Origin: Marasmius tenuissimus
Lineage: Eukaryota > Basidiomycota > Agaricomycetes > Agaricales > Marasmiaceae
Assembly (NCBI GenBank): GCA_029532415.1
Contig: JAQOTA010000054.1
Span: forward strand, 1,240,001 to 1,304,000
Direction of reading: 5' to 3'
DNA: 64,000 nt
Shown: piece after piece, positions 21,263-33,190 of the stretch
How the letters are laid out: every line of letters starts with the position of its first letter
Numbering within the stretch: position 1 is the first letter of the stretch
The notes under the pieces: generated by a model
What the model saw: only the letters and a program-made list of their open reading frames with translations
What the model was told of the DNA's origin: nothing
Database searches by the model: none
Position numbers and translations under genes: made by a program

Positions 21263-23452
21263 ATGGCTATCGATCTCACCGCCGAGGACTTGCGTAGGAA
21301 TTCAAGAACGTTCGGTAAGACTATTCAGCTCGAGCTTCATAGCGACATATCTAACAGTCTCTTTTCATTTCCGTTCTCAGATACGCTCAACAAATCCTTA
21401 ACATTCGAGGACGGCCTTACCGCAGTGCTTTCTCCAGAAACACGCCACTTCGTGACATCTCCGAATCGCTCGACGATACCGCATCCACCTCTGGGATCCA
21501 CGAGGGATTTGTATCTTCGTCGGGACGGTTTCTATGGTCCGGATGATCCCGTACAGTATCCTCAGCCCCTGAACAGCAACTATACTTACCTCGCATGTGT
21601 ACCTACTCCTCCAATATCAATGACGGACATGTATTTTGACGATCTGTGCATGTGGGAGAAAGATCACCGTCCTAGCGAATTTTCCATCGATGATGGCCAT
21701 GAAAGTCGGGCGCTAAGTGCGTTCTCGACATCTATTAACAGGTTACGCCAACGCACAAAGGCGTTGCTTCTATCGCAACCGGCGTGGAAGCATCGATTCG
21801 TTGAGTTGGACCTCACGATAGATCTGTGTCTCCATCGACTACGGTCTCCTTCAACGATTTCCCCTCGAAACCTGACTCGCGCAGTATCGGAACTTCAACG
21901 AGCGTGGCGCACCGCCGTGTCTATCATCGATTTCGTTGAGATCTACCAGCCCCGCATGATGGCTACCTCTGACTTGAAGGAGGTCTATCAGGGCACTCCT
22001 CACGATCAAAGCACGATCAGATCACGCATGGGTGCTTTCGTTTGGACTCCGAAAGATGCGACGTTATTGTTTCGGGCCAAGTTGCCTGTATACTACGTCC
22101 GCGAATACAAGGATTTTGATCGTCAGATCATCTTAGAAGTGACCTCTTTCCATGACCTTCCAGTCAACAATAACGCTGCAATCCCGAGTCATCCGGTCGT
22201 CTACGTGGGTCAGGCTGGCTCCGACTCGAAATTTGCTGTCATTCGAGCAGAGTCCATCGGCTGTTTCAATTCTCCCAGCCCGTTTGAGAACCTACACCTG
22301 GCCAACGCCTATCAGTCTTCATACAACCTGGGATCCGGAAGTATAATCTCTCCCACGACTTCTTCTTCAGCTTCGACATCCGCTGCCCCGAGTTCTGGCC
22401 CTGTGCGTACAAGCTCGAAGAAAAAGGTTGGGACCAAGGCGAAGGGAAAAACAGGTATGTTTTTTAAGGATCACACTTGTATCTACCTTTGACGTTAGCG
22501 ATTAGGTCCCCCAGTCCCCGACCCCCACGAAGGCTTCTCAGACTTACCGACAGACGATCCCTTCACACCGCCGCCGATACTCGCATGGAAGGACGCCAAC
22601 GTCTCTATCAACAAATCACACCCAGAAAAGCGAGTTATGTTGCCGGGGGACAATCCGCGATTGAAGACAGTGGCTCCGGACCCTGCAACACTTCTACGCC
22701 GCACAGATCCTTCCCGTACAGACTTCCTTGTGCAATGGGCACACATACGCGAACCTTTCTTCCGCCGAGGCCGCGGAGGTGATGAAATAGAGATACCCGT
22801 TCCTTTGAGAGCCGGCGTATGGAGAAAAGTTCTGACTGCGCGGTCTCACGGACTCTATACGAAGACGGACCTCCCTAAGGAAAAGCAGGCCAAATGGCAC
22901 CAAGAGGCGACCGTTTGGCTTCGTAACCTATTCAACCGCTACGCGCCAGGTATCGAGCCAGTCGCATCACTCGAAGCGAAGTTGGATATGGCCGAGGGTC
23001 GAAAATTTGTCTATGAAGTATCGATGCTGAATTTTTGGTACCAGATCATGGCTCTGGATGAATTGGCGGATTCAACTATCCCCGTTTCTTCTCCTGCGGC
23101 GTCTGAAGCGATTTCTCGCCTAGAGCAGGCAAACCATCGCCGGCATCGCCTTCAATTGATACAGGCGATATTTGGTACCTACGATGACCCATTCACAGCG
23201 GTGACCACCAAAAATGAAGCCCATATTGCTTCCGATATTTGGGCGGTTCGATTTCCTGCATTGAAGGCTTTCTGGCGGATCATGGAGTCTTGGCCTGGGG
23301 AAAAGCCCAAGGTTTGGAATCGCGGAAACGATCCGAATATCTTACAGATGGCAGCCGATGGATTTTTGTGGGAGAAGTCTTTGGTACAATTCTACGTACA
23401 GACTTACTACAATTTTCTTGGTTTTCCGCCCGTTCTTCCCCGCCGTAGATAA
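21263..23452 (+). CDS. large protein of unknown function (KDZ cargo)
   Basis: Three exons from ATG at 21263 (MAIDLTAEDLRRNSRTF) to PVLPRRR-stop at 23452 give about 690 residues. Two short introns lie near 21315-21381 and 22455-22505. Features seen are YYVREYKDFDRQIILEV and SHPVVYVGQAGSDSKFAVIR, a Ser/Ala-rich linker with a basic KKKVGTKAKGKTG patch, and a C-terminal half rich in Trp and Arg (VWRKVLTARSHGLY, HQEATVWLRNLFNRY, WYQIMALDELAD). I believe similar uncharacterised proteins are common in Agaricomycete genomes, but I cannot assign a function. It is transcribed away from the transposase block. Confidence 0.7.
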
Positions 23453-23833
23453 GTGCTTGTGCTAATTTTCGCTACGCCGATCTTATTTTCTACCTACATG
23501 TACAATAAGTAGTCCGAGGAAACGATGTTCTTGACGCGCATATTGACGCGCACGCAAAATGCCGAGAGGGCTAATCCGGCAAATTTGATTTGTCACGAGA
23601 ACAATGTGCCACGAACCCTGAAACCCTGAGCCCACCCAAGCTTGTATGCGAACCACCACCACCAATTTTCTTCACCGCCGCTTCATGCTCCGTCTCTACG
23701 TTATGCATTCGAAATAGTTTGATTCCATTCAAACTGTGTTTCCTGATTCCATTCAGGAAACTTATAGAGTCGCATATATTGCGTATGTCCATTCCAGCAT
23801 CGCACATCGCATCTCAACCTCTTCCCTCTATCG

Positions 23834-24380
23834 ATGCCACCGAGTCGCCTCTCAGACCCATTCCAACGACGAATCACCGACTTCTTCTATCACACGATCA
23901 GGACCAGAATGCATCGCCCAAGGCGAAAGGAGATCGTTGTGGACCCATTTCAGCGACGCCTGACCGACTTCTTTTCGGTCACCAAAATAGAAAGATTCTT
24001 TCCGCCGAATCTACGAGCTCGCGAACAGTTTCTTATCTTCTATCATGCGGTGAGTATGGCTTTTCGATGCTGAAGCCCACAAACTAACGACGTTTCAACA
24101 GTGCGGACGCAAGACAACTCTCGTGTGCAGGAACCTACCCTTGAGGGCCCGTCTTTCTGACTACCGGCGCTCACTCTTCAAGGCCAGGATTGCAGAGAGA
24201 CCTCAGCTACGAGTACTGAAGATTGAGGGCTCCTCGTTCGAATGGGGTTACATTGGCTGGAGAGAATACTTCAACCTACCGAGCGATGGCAAGCCCATGT
24301 TCTTCAGCCTGTTCAACAACGTCAACGACCTACCAGAGGACTGGGTTCAAGACATTACGATATTTCTTGATTCCTCGTAG
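23834..24380 (+). CDS. small protein of unknown function (KDZ cargo)
   Basis: Two exons: ATG at 23834 (MPPSRLSDPFQRRITDFF..., with a repeated DPFQRRxTDFF motif) and, after an intron at about 24050-24101, CGRKTTLVCRNLPLRARLSD to ITIFLDSS-stop at 24380. The total is about 160 residues. The second exon looks well folded (LRVLKIEGSSFEWGYIGW, REYFNLPSDGKPMFFSLF). No family was recognised. The repeated DPFQRR motif near the N-terminus could be a short protein-binding element. Confidence 0.55.
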
Positions 24381-24730
24381 CAGTCTATGCCTTGGTAAGT
24401 ACGGGTTCCATTCGCATGTCTTCGAACCATTCTGAACGAGACCTTCAGGACACCGCCTACTCGGCTGGAAACGAATCTATTCACGCTAGTTTAGAATATT
24501 TAGAGAAATACAACCGCAATTTTTATTCTAGTTATACGCCGTCGGTTTCCCCATTTCACGTCGTTGTGTGTCGTAAGGGATGGGGGCCTGTAAGGGACCA
24601 CAGACCGATGAGTCGCGATACGCGAAACCCTGCCGAGATCTCAGAGCAAGTGACATCCTCCGTCGCTTCTCCCCATCCCATACTTAAACCCCTTCCTTCA
24701 CTCTGAATCTCACCACAACCGTTGCTCTGC

Positions 24731-27700
24731 ATGCCCCAATCCGCTATGCTCGCCGCTGTACCCAAATCGCAACCAGCCAACACCGACGATTTGACCCCGT
24801 CTCCCGTTGTTCGAAAACGAACTGCCACTATCAAGTCACCAGCAGCCAAGGCCGGTAGTCGACGGACTGTCTCTCTGCCCTCTACCAAGTCCCGTCCACG
24901 AACAGCTGGGGTTAGTGGCCGCCGCGCCGTCTCTCTGCCCACCAACAAGTCCCGTTCACGAACAGCCGAGACCAGTAGTCAGCGTACTGTCATTCTGCCC
25001 ACTGGAAGGTCCCAGTCACGAGTACCCAAGGCTGCCAGTCGGCGTACCATCACTCAGCCCAGAGTCACGTCCCAGTCAAGGACAGCCAGCTCCGGCAGCT
25101 CGTCACCGGCTCCCGATCTTACAACTGGATTCATCGGCTCGGACGACGAAGCCAACGCTGGCGATAACGGGGATGGTGAGGAAGACGTCGAGCCTGGCGA
25201 GGACAACGACAAAGACATCAAGCTCAAGGATAGCGAAGATGAAGGTGTTGAGGATGAGGATGAGGATGAGGATGAGGATGGTGAGGCGCCTGGTCGACTA
25301 GGAGTATGTCTTTTGTTCATAACTATTGCGGATCTGAAGCTAACACCCTCCATCGTCCAGGACACGAAATACAGCTTCTCGAAAGCCCAGAAACGAATCC
25401 TCATGTCGAAGTACCCTCACTACGCAGCTGCAGAGGGAGGCAGGGCGCAGGTTGCAAGAGAGCTTTACGACGAACTCATCAAGATGAAGGTCTTCGCTCA
25501 ACCGGGGGGTCGAACTGCTCAGCGGTGGAAAAAGGTATGTTTTTTGTGGCCGCGCTCAGCTATGTCCTTCACTCACATTCACTCGCAGTCACTTACAAGA
25601 TGGTTCGAGAATCGTCGAACGAAATTGAGGATAGCGGCGGCCTTGAAGGAACAGCAGCCTTCGGCAGCCCAGGTTCCATCGCCGACGGGGAAGACTTCGC
25701 CTGCGAAGGAGATACGGTTGAGGGCACTCGTCGCCTTTTTCAACAAACTCGTGAACGGATTGCTCACCGAGCGAACCGGAAGAGACGCCTATGCAGACGC
25801 TCATCCTGAGCTACTTGAGCACGCGATGCTTGAGGACGAGGATATCGACGAAGAGGGCGCGCTATCCAAGCTATGGGATGGTTTGGATGCGAAGGATCGG
25901 GATCATTGGGACGAGGTAGCCTCTCAGAGCGTTCCGACACTCGAGTAAGTCACCTTACTATCTCACAGGGAGTAGATTGCTCACAGATAGTTCATCTAGA
26001 AACCAGCGCGGGTTCATGGCAGGGCTCCGGGCTATCATTCAGTCTTGTTTACAATCCGGCCTCCTGGGACAAGGAGGCGTTGCGGTTCTCTTTTGTTTCG
26101 ATAAGGAAGAGGTTATCAATGGCATTCCGAGCACGGATGCGTTCATGTACGTTGGCATCTCGTGGATTTATTGGCCTCAACTAATTGTCTTTTTTCGATA
26201 GGATCAACGAGTGGTCAAGCCCGAATCAAACAGTGCCGGATAGCGAGATTGTGCCCGCTGCTGAGCTCGTGTTTAATCAGCTTCACGAGAATCTTCTCAA
26301 AATCTTGAAGCAACGTGGTAAGCCGTTCAATACGATGCGTTGCTCGCAATCTAATCTCGCCTTAGGCCTCAATACCTTCACTCTGAAGACGACCTTCCCG
26401 ACTGACGACAACAAGAAGCCTCGCTTCGTGCACGTCACTGAGGAACTCTCACCAGCAAACGCGCGTGAGATCCTCTCAGACTGGTACCAAACTCATTGGA
26501 GTAAGTGGCACGCGCTATTCATGAATGGGCCTGACTGACCTCATTACTCATAGCCAGAAGTGGTCGTATTGGCCGGGTTCGTTACGCGGACCTCAGTGCG
26601 TCGCCCAGCGAGTTCTACGATGAGAGCTGTCTTCCAACTGGCATAAAGATCCTTAACCCAGCTAAGGATGCCCGAGAGATAGATACGGCTGAGGTCTGGA
26701 AGCTCATCGGTCACTTCGCGGCGAAGTTTGGCATTGAGGGAGAGGTCTTCGCTTTCCGCCCTGTCGACAAATTGTCTCCCGATCCACCACCCGTTTTGGC
26801 CAGTGCGGCCGAAGCAGAGGATGAATCAGAGGAAGAGGAACTGGTTGGTGCTAGCGGAACGAGCTGCGAAAAGGTAGTTGAAGAGGAATGGAAAGGAATT
26901 CAGGAGGAATCCTCAGATTCGGATACGGACTCGGACTCAGATTCAGAGTCATCGGAGTCGGAGTCGGAGTCAAAGTCAGAGCCGGCGTTCCACCCTCTCG
27001 AGGAGAACCGAGGGCAGGGACACGATCAGGTATTCACCCTCTTCTCCCCGATCTCCGTATGCAAACAACTGACGTATCTCCCTGCAGTCTTCGCCCAGTG
27101 AGGATGAGGGTGCCTCTAATGTGGTATGTCCTCTATCCAGTCGACTTTACCTATGATTGCGGGTGACTGATCACTTACACAGGTGATGAGGAACAGTACT
27201 GATGATGGTACCGACGGCGTGAGCGACACAGTCGGTCACAACACCGGCACCAATGGCAGAATAGACGGTGATGCCAACGCCGTTAACGACGGCACCAACG
27301 GCAGCATCAACGGTTACGTCAAAGCCGCCAGCACCGATAGCAATACCGACGCCCAAGCCGCCAGCGCCGATACTAATACCAACGCCCAAGCCGCCAGCGC
27401 CGATGCTGACGTTGAGATGGTTGACAACAATTCGGCCAACCCTGTAGACTTCATCAACAACGGCATAGCCAGCGCTGGTGCGGCTGTCGCCTTCACCAAC
27501 CCCGTCAACACCGACACGACTGTCAACGCCCACGACAGCAATGACAACATCCATGGGGATGGGGTGAGCCTCTCGTGCGGCATTTGAACGACATGATGCT
27601 GACATTTTGTTTCTTCTACCAGGGTACCTCGGGGTCGAAACGCCGCACGCGGAAGCATCCTTCCTTGACCACCTCTGTGGTTTCACAGCCACGTTCTTCC

Positions 27701-28030
27701 CGGAGAACCCGCAGCCAAACCACAGAGGTGCCTCCACTGCCTCTGCCTCCAACGGATATGCGTTCGGCGCGCCCGAAGCGTCAAAGTGCTGTCGTATCGC
27801 AGTCTTTGACGTCTGCAATTTGTGCTCCCAGGAACTCCAAGACGAACTCCAAGGCAGCTTCGTCGGGGTCAGAGATTCCCAGGGCAGCTTCGTCGGGGTC
27901 AGAGATTCCCAGGGCGGCTTCGTCGGGGTCGGGGATTATTCGTTTACCGGCTCAGAAACGCAAGCGCACGGGCGACGAAGGCGACGAGGAGAAAGTATCG
28001 GGGCGAGATATTAGGCGGAGGAACATGTAG
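24731..28030 (+). CDS. large acidic protein with homeodomain-like helix (KDZ cargo)
   Basis: This multi-exon gene starts at ATG 24731 (MPQSAMLAAVPKSQ) and ends RRRNM-stop at 28030. Order of parts: a Ser/Arg-rich N-terminus with four degenerate repeats around SLPTNKSRSRT; an Asp/Glu run; and a segment (YSFSKAQKRILMSKYPHY...) leading to LTRWFENRRTKLR, which resembles the recognition helix of homeodomains. Next come a folded central region (HWDEVASQSVPTLE, AELVFNQLHENLLKIL), Ser/Asp and Asn/Ala/Asp repeats, a 10-residue repeat (AASSGSEIPR) three times, and a basic tail. I infer a nuclear DNA-binding protein; the exact splicing of the 3' half is less certain. Confidence 0.6.
27852..27935 (+). repeat. 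30-bp in-frame tandem repeat, three units
   Basis: Units contain CAGCTTCGTCGGGGTCAGAG and encode AASSGSEIPR in the last exon of the cargo gene. Confidence 0.85.
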
Positions 28031-28452
28031 CCCAGTTTTTGAATCACATATACGCTCGCCTTGAGCAATTTCTTGCCCACGTTCTTCGCTCAAGTTCGTA
28101 CTTCCTTTTACTCATGTTCATACTCTCGAGTCTCTTTATCATTCGCTCAAGTCCACATTTTCCTTCACTCAAGTTCATTTTCCTCTTCGCTCAAGTCCAT
28201 ACTTTATGTTCGCTCAAGTCTGGCTTCTTCTCTCAAGGCTATATATTCCCTACTCAATTTTTGCTTAAGTTCCCTACCTATATCAGTACAGAGTGAATCT
28301 CAAGTTAGTGTTTTTTTCTGCTCAAGTCGCTCTCAAGATTTCCTCAAGTTATTCCTTAAGATATTCGTCAAGTTAATACTCAAGTTTTTTGAGGTCTACT
28401 ACTTGAGCAGCATACTTGAGGGTGAAAACTTAAGGTAGAGGGCCTAAGGAGC
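28031..28452. repeat. right subterminal region with CTCAAG repeats
   Basis: At least fifteen CTCAAG/CTTGAG hexamers (often GCTCAAGT) occur in 400 T-rich bases, mirroring the left subterminal array. They are probably transposase-binding sites. No gene is seen. Confidence 0.75.
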
Positions 28453-28498
28453 CTCAAGGGTTTTGCCCCGATTTTGAAGGGAAGGTGGCTGTGGAGTA
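28453..28498 (-). repeat. right terminal inverted repeat of KDZ element
   Basis: CTCAAGGGTTTTGCCCCGAT... up to GTGGAGTA at 28498. It is the imperfect inverse of 13040-13084 and is followed by the GCCTCTCC duplication. Confidence 0.75.
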
Positions 28499-28506
28499 GC
28501 CTCTCC
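28499..28506 (+). repeat. target-site duplication of the KDZ element (right)
   Basis: GCCTCTCC, identical to 13032-13039. Confidence 0.9.
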
Positions 28507-31085
28507 AAGAACTCCGGGCGCTGCCCCACATGCCTGGTTCTTCAGAATGTCGAAAAACAAAGCGAACACCCTGTCGGTGGTGGGGGCTTTGGCGACGTTT
28601 ACAAAGGAATTATCAACCGTGCTGGTATTAGACGGGTTGTGTGTCTAAAGGTAGTCAGGATCTACCTTCGAACGTCAGACCTGGACTGGTCATTGAAGGT
28701 ATCGATTTTCTTCCTCCGTTTCGCTTACCGAGCCTGAATGCGCGAAACATCTAGGAATACCTTCGTGAAGCGATTGTATGGAAGCAACTCAAACACCCGA
28801 ACATCTTACCATTCCTCGGCATCTACTATCTGGATGATACCCGGAGGCGGATATGTCTAGTATCCCCGTGGATGGATCGCGGCAACCTTGTGCAATACCT
28901 AAAAGATACCCCACGCCAGTCTGTGGATCATATTTTGCTGGTAAGGTCCGCAGTTTTTTCCAATATCCTTGTTTTACAGGAGACCCGATAGGTATTTGAC
29001 GTAGTGTCAGGTCTATCTCATCTTCATATAATGAAGATTGTGCATGCCGACCTGAAGGGGGTGAGTGGTGACCACAACGCTACCTCCTACTGGCATTGAT
29101 ACGAGCCCGTGCTATAGGTCAATATCGTGATGACGCCCTCAGGGAGAGCCTGCATCACCGATTTCGGTCTGTCTTGTATATCGGACACACACGCGCTTAG
29201 GCTTTCATCCTCGGCCCCTCGGGCAATAGGTACAGCACGGTGGCTAGCGCCAGAACTGTTCAATGAGAATGCAGTCGCAACGAAGGAAAGCGATATATAC
29301 GCTTTCGGATGTGTTTGTTACGAGGTTCGTTCTGCTTAGTAAAAAAAAACAATTGCATGCTTATAAAACCAACGACGTCTCGGTAGATTTTTACAGGTCT
29401 TCTCCCCATGCACGAGTACAAGCACGATGCTGCAGTAGCACTACAGGTGCTGGCTGGAAGGCGCCCTTTGCGTCCTGAGAACCCTGCAGGCTCGCCGGCT
29501 GCGGTTTGGAATCTGATGGATGCGTGCTGGAAAGCGAATCCCTCTCTACGACCCAGTGCCTCGACAATAGTGCACGACGTCGCCACAATGAGACCAACTC
29601 CGCTTTCACCCGCACCTGTATGGGATGATTCCATAGTCTCTGAGATACGAAGCAACATCGAATGTCCATCCAATATCAGCGAATCCCCGCATCCCTCGAG
29701 GCCACTTCAGAACGAAACTCTCGATCATCCATCGGCAATGAATGTAGCTACGGGGCCACATACAGGGTGGATGCCAAACAAGGAACAGAGACTGAGGGTC
29801 TTACCAAGCCCAGCTAGATTTGATGCAGAGAGTGAGGGAAGACACTCCACGAACCGAACCGTCCTCACATGGTCACCAAGCGAACGTGACTCAGACCAGC
29901 CGAGCCCCCAGAGTGGTCATGGGCCTCAGGAACGAGATCGGCTGTGGTATATGCCACCGAATTTGCTGATGAGGTCCCAGTCCGCACACCGTGCTCAAGC
30001 ATCTCCCAGAGTCACTCTTGAGGACGATAATGACAACAATAACGCATGGCGGGAAGAGTATATCGCTCATGTTCACGGACACGGACAGACCGGTTCGAAT
30101 ACTCTCCCTGGAGTCGAGAGGCTCAGCTCCGTCAGAGGTGAAGGTGAAAGGATTTTGGAAATGGAACGCTCCGCCTTATTCGGCGGTGACGTCCACCATC
30201 ATACGATATCGAGCTCAAACCCAATAGACAGAGGCAAGCTCATCACGTACGAACAACATATGCAGCGGAATGGGCTACATGGAGGAATAGAGGACGAGTT
30301 TCCTTATAGACCCAGCACCTGGCGGCTTGGATACTCGGTCGCAGGATTGTGGGTAGATGGTCAATTGTTCAGGCTGCACAGTGATGCGAAAGGTACGCCG
30401 AGCCCCCACCCTAACCCTCCATCTGCATCCTAACCTCCGAGTAGAGTTCTTTGACGACACCAAAACGAGACTCCATCCACACCTCATCTTCGATCCGAAA
30501 GCCCCCTTCCCACCGATTTCCCTCGACCTCCGCGTAGAGCCTCTGACTCCATCAACTCTCATTGATCTTGACCAATTCGCCACAGACCCTCCTTCATCGT
30601 ATTTGCGTCTATTCCATAAACGTCTCCCTTGGTACATCGAGGTCCAAGGCCAAAGGGGAGGCATCACGGTCCAAGACATCATCTACACTCTGCACGACGC
30701 CTTAACAGGTACCGGTAGGGGAGGGAAGAGTCCAGTCACACTAGAGGAGTATTGGTGTGGCGAGATGGGGGAGGAAGTTGAGGGTACACCGACTCCGGAG
30801 CAAGGGGAGCCGAGATATTCGGCGAGGGTACAAGTGAGCATGTCGTGGCGTCTCCGCGGTCAACTTGCGTATTCCGTTGAGTTGATGGACTCTCTCGCGA
30901 GAGGGTCTCGCAAGGATTGCGCTGAGCGGGATGCGGCTAAGGCGGAGCAAGCTGAGTTGGCGAGGGGGGTTAGGAGGGTGGATTGGTTGGCTGTCGGGTC
31001 GAGCGTAGAAGACGAAAGATCGTTTAGGTGGATCGGGTTGAGGCAGGGGAGGTGGGAGATGTGGGAGATTATCACAGAGTTGTGA
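28507..31085 (+). pseudogene. protein kinase domain fused to DUF6699-like region, 5' end lost
   Basis: This is the body of the kinase gene broken by the KDZ insertion. After KNSGRCPTCLVLQNVEK come the glycine loop GGGGFGDVYKG, the VCLKVV lysine, REAIVWKQLKHPNILPFLGI, and the catalytic loop HADLKGVNIVM (Asp and Asn kept, Arg of HRD replaced). ITDFGLS, GTARWLAPELF, ESDIYAFGCVCYEIFTG and RPSASTIVHDV follow, with introns in frame. A Pro/Ser-rich region then leads to RPSTWRLGYSVAGLWVDGQL. A 50-bp intron with a CTAAC branch site (about 30393-30443) brings the frame into LHPHLIFDPKAPFPPISLD and RLPWYIEVQGQRGGITVQD, a DUF6699-like domain ending at 31085. Kinase and DUF6699 may instead be two adjacent genes. 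Without its first exons the kinase is unlikely to be expressed normally. Confidence 0.75.
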
Positions 31086-33190
31086 GGGTCTGGGATAGCC
31101 AAGGGGACGCTTCGAATGGCGCAGCAGGTACGCTCCGAGAGTGGATTAGGGAGAACACTTGATATGCTTTTTCTCCATTAGGATATCTCTTGTGCCAATA
31201 CTTGTTTTTGCATGTGCAAAACCTGTATCTACTATATCACAACGAACGTCGCAGTAACAGTAAAGAAACGGCTCACCTGGTCGCGATTGTACTTTATCTC
31301 CACAGAGCTGACCGCCAAGGTACGTGTTTGAATCCGTACGCCGTCGAATTGTGTATCGTATTGGTTCTTCTATCACGGTCTAAAGCTATCAGAACGGCCA
31401 TGGCTTTCTACAATGTGAACCACGGTACCTTGCTATGTATCAGCTCGTTCATCAAGTTCTCAAGATCATGAGCGCTGCGTCGGCCCTCGTATCCTATCTT
31501 CCGTTGTGGTTGCCTTTGGTTGACGAACGATTGAGGTGAGATATGTATATATAAATTCGCTCATGGCAGACTCAAGCACTGTATTGAGAGCGAGCTAGAA
31601 GTATCAGGGCTTGTTACTGGCCATGACGAGAAGCGATAAAGATGCAGAAAACGGACGAAGGAAGATTGCAGGGCGAAGAAAAAACCTCGGATAAACAAAT
31701 CACGATTACATGGCACCTTCCGGCAAATTCCGCGTATGCCGGTCGGCAGGAGACACGAGCAAGTGGCGTTCAAATCTCAAGTTCTCCAAGACTCTCCTCT
31801 GACCCAGTTGAGGGCGATCTTAACGAATACACGTTTTGCTCGAGGGTTCAAGCCTAATTCAACCCAGTACTCAAAACTTGAAAGTGCTGCAAGGGAACTC
31901 TTGGTGGATCTCGTCTGATCCGTCTGATCTTTTTCCCTAGTGCCCAAGGGGCGATAGGTGCGGCCATGGACATCTTTAGGAACCCACAAAAACAAACTCA
32001 TCTCAGGGTGATTATTTTGTGTAGCTAGGGAAAAATACAAGGACATAAAATAGGAGGTAGGACCCTGAATGAGAGAAAAAAGAACGGAAGGTGAAATTCC
32101 TTGCGGGCACAACCAGAACTGCGAGGCGGGAATAACCTTGAATGATTCGTCTGACGGACGAAGGTCAAACACGAGAGCCGGAAGGAGGCCCCAAACAGAT
32201 AACGAACGACCATTCTCCGAGTCTGAAGGAGAGAAAGAGGGCAAGGAAAAGGAAGGAAAGTAAGAAAAACAATCAAGAAGGTAGCCCAAGACGATCAAAA
32301 ATCGGGAGGCCAAGCGCAATACGATCAGCTACACGCAACCGACGAATGCAGCAGAGCAATAGCAAACGAGAACATGGGTCGATTGAAAGGTTGAGTTGAA
32401 ACTTGGAGAAATTTTGCGATACAAAGGTCCCAACAGATATCATACCCTCAACACGTACCCAGGTACAAAGGAGGAGGGTGTAGTGGCCGATACCAATGGA
32501 ACGATGGGCGAGAATGGTGTGGGAGATGCAATACTGATGGAGAGGTTGACATGACAGTGGTAGAAGTCGACCTACGAAAGCCCAAGACGGAACGTGTGAG
32601 AGACGGCAGCTGGGAGTAATCAGAGCATGTTGGGAGCCCGGTGGTGCATATCTATTTGAACGGACTTTTCTCCCGTTCTAGATGACGGTGGTTTCCGTTT
32701 TCATACCTTCCCTACATTCAACGTCTCCCTTTTCTCTTGCTTCATTCCGTATGGCGGCTTTGAATGTTGGCGGATTGTGTCTGCACGAAGAGGCATGTCA
32801 GGATTGCGAAAGCGTCATCACCGTCCCGTGCAATTCGACGCACCCAAATAACCAACAGCTAGCAAAAATTGGGATGACGAGTACATGGGCCGGTTACGAG
32901 TCCTTGTGTCCATGTTTTGACGGCGAGATTCCGTCTTTATCCTCAGTCATGTCTAGCCAACGGCATCACATAGATTGACTTGGAGGTAGATTGAACATAC
33001 CTGTTCCGAGTCCTGAAGGTCACTCCAAAAGTTACCGCACCGAAGGCCTCAGTAGGATGGAAAACTTATATGAAGGTGTGTGATCATTGGACTAGATAGT
33101 CAGATTGTAGGAGGCACAATACTCGATTACAGGACTCGTCAAAACAGGTGTCCGAGAGGAACGAAATGGTAGATATACACGATGGCATAG
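31086..33190. other. 2.1 kb without a recognisable gene
   Basis: Only short open frames occur and none looks like protein. No clear repeat was seen. The plus-strand frame 32682-32978 has several cysteines but no supporting splice structure. Confidence 0.4.

Larger units (their letters stand above)
13040..28498 (-). mobile_element. KDZ-superfamily DNA transposon with five cargo genes (15,459 bp)
   Basis: The element is delimited by a perfect 8-bp duplication (GCCTCTCC) inside a kinase exon and by imperfect terminal inverted repeats of about 45 bp (13040-13084 and 28453-28498). Inside both ends lie dense CTCAAG/CTTGAG subterminal repeats. It contains a KDZ transposase with a CxC2-like cysteine cluster (15129-19152, minus). 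Cargo: a T5orf172-like gene, an acidic unknown gene, a large unknown gene, a small unknown gene and a large nuclear-type acidic gene. KDZ (Kyakuja-Dileera-Zisupton) elements are large transposons common in basidiomycetes, and Zisupton-type elements make 8-bp duplications. Confidence 0.9.
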
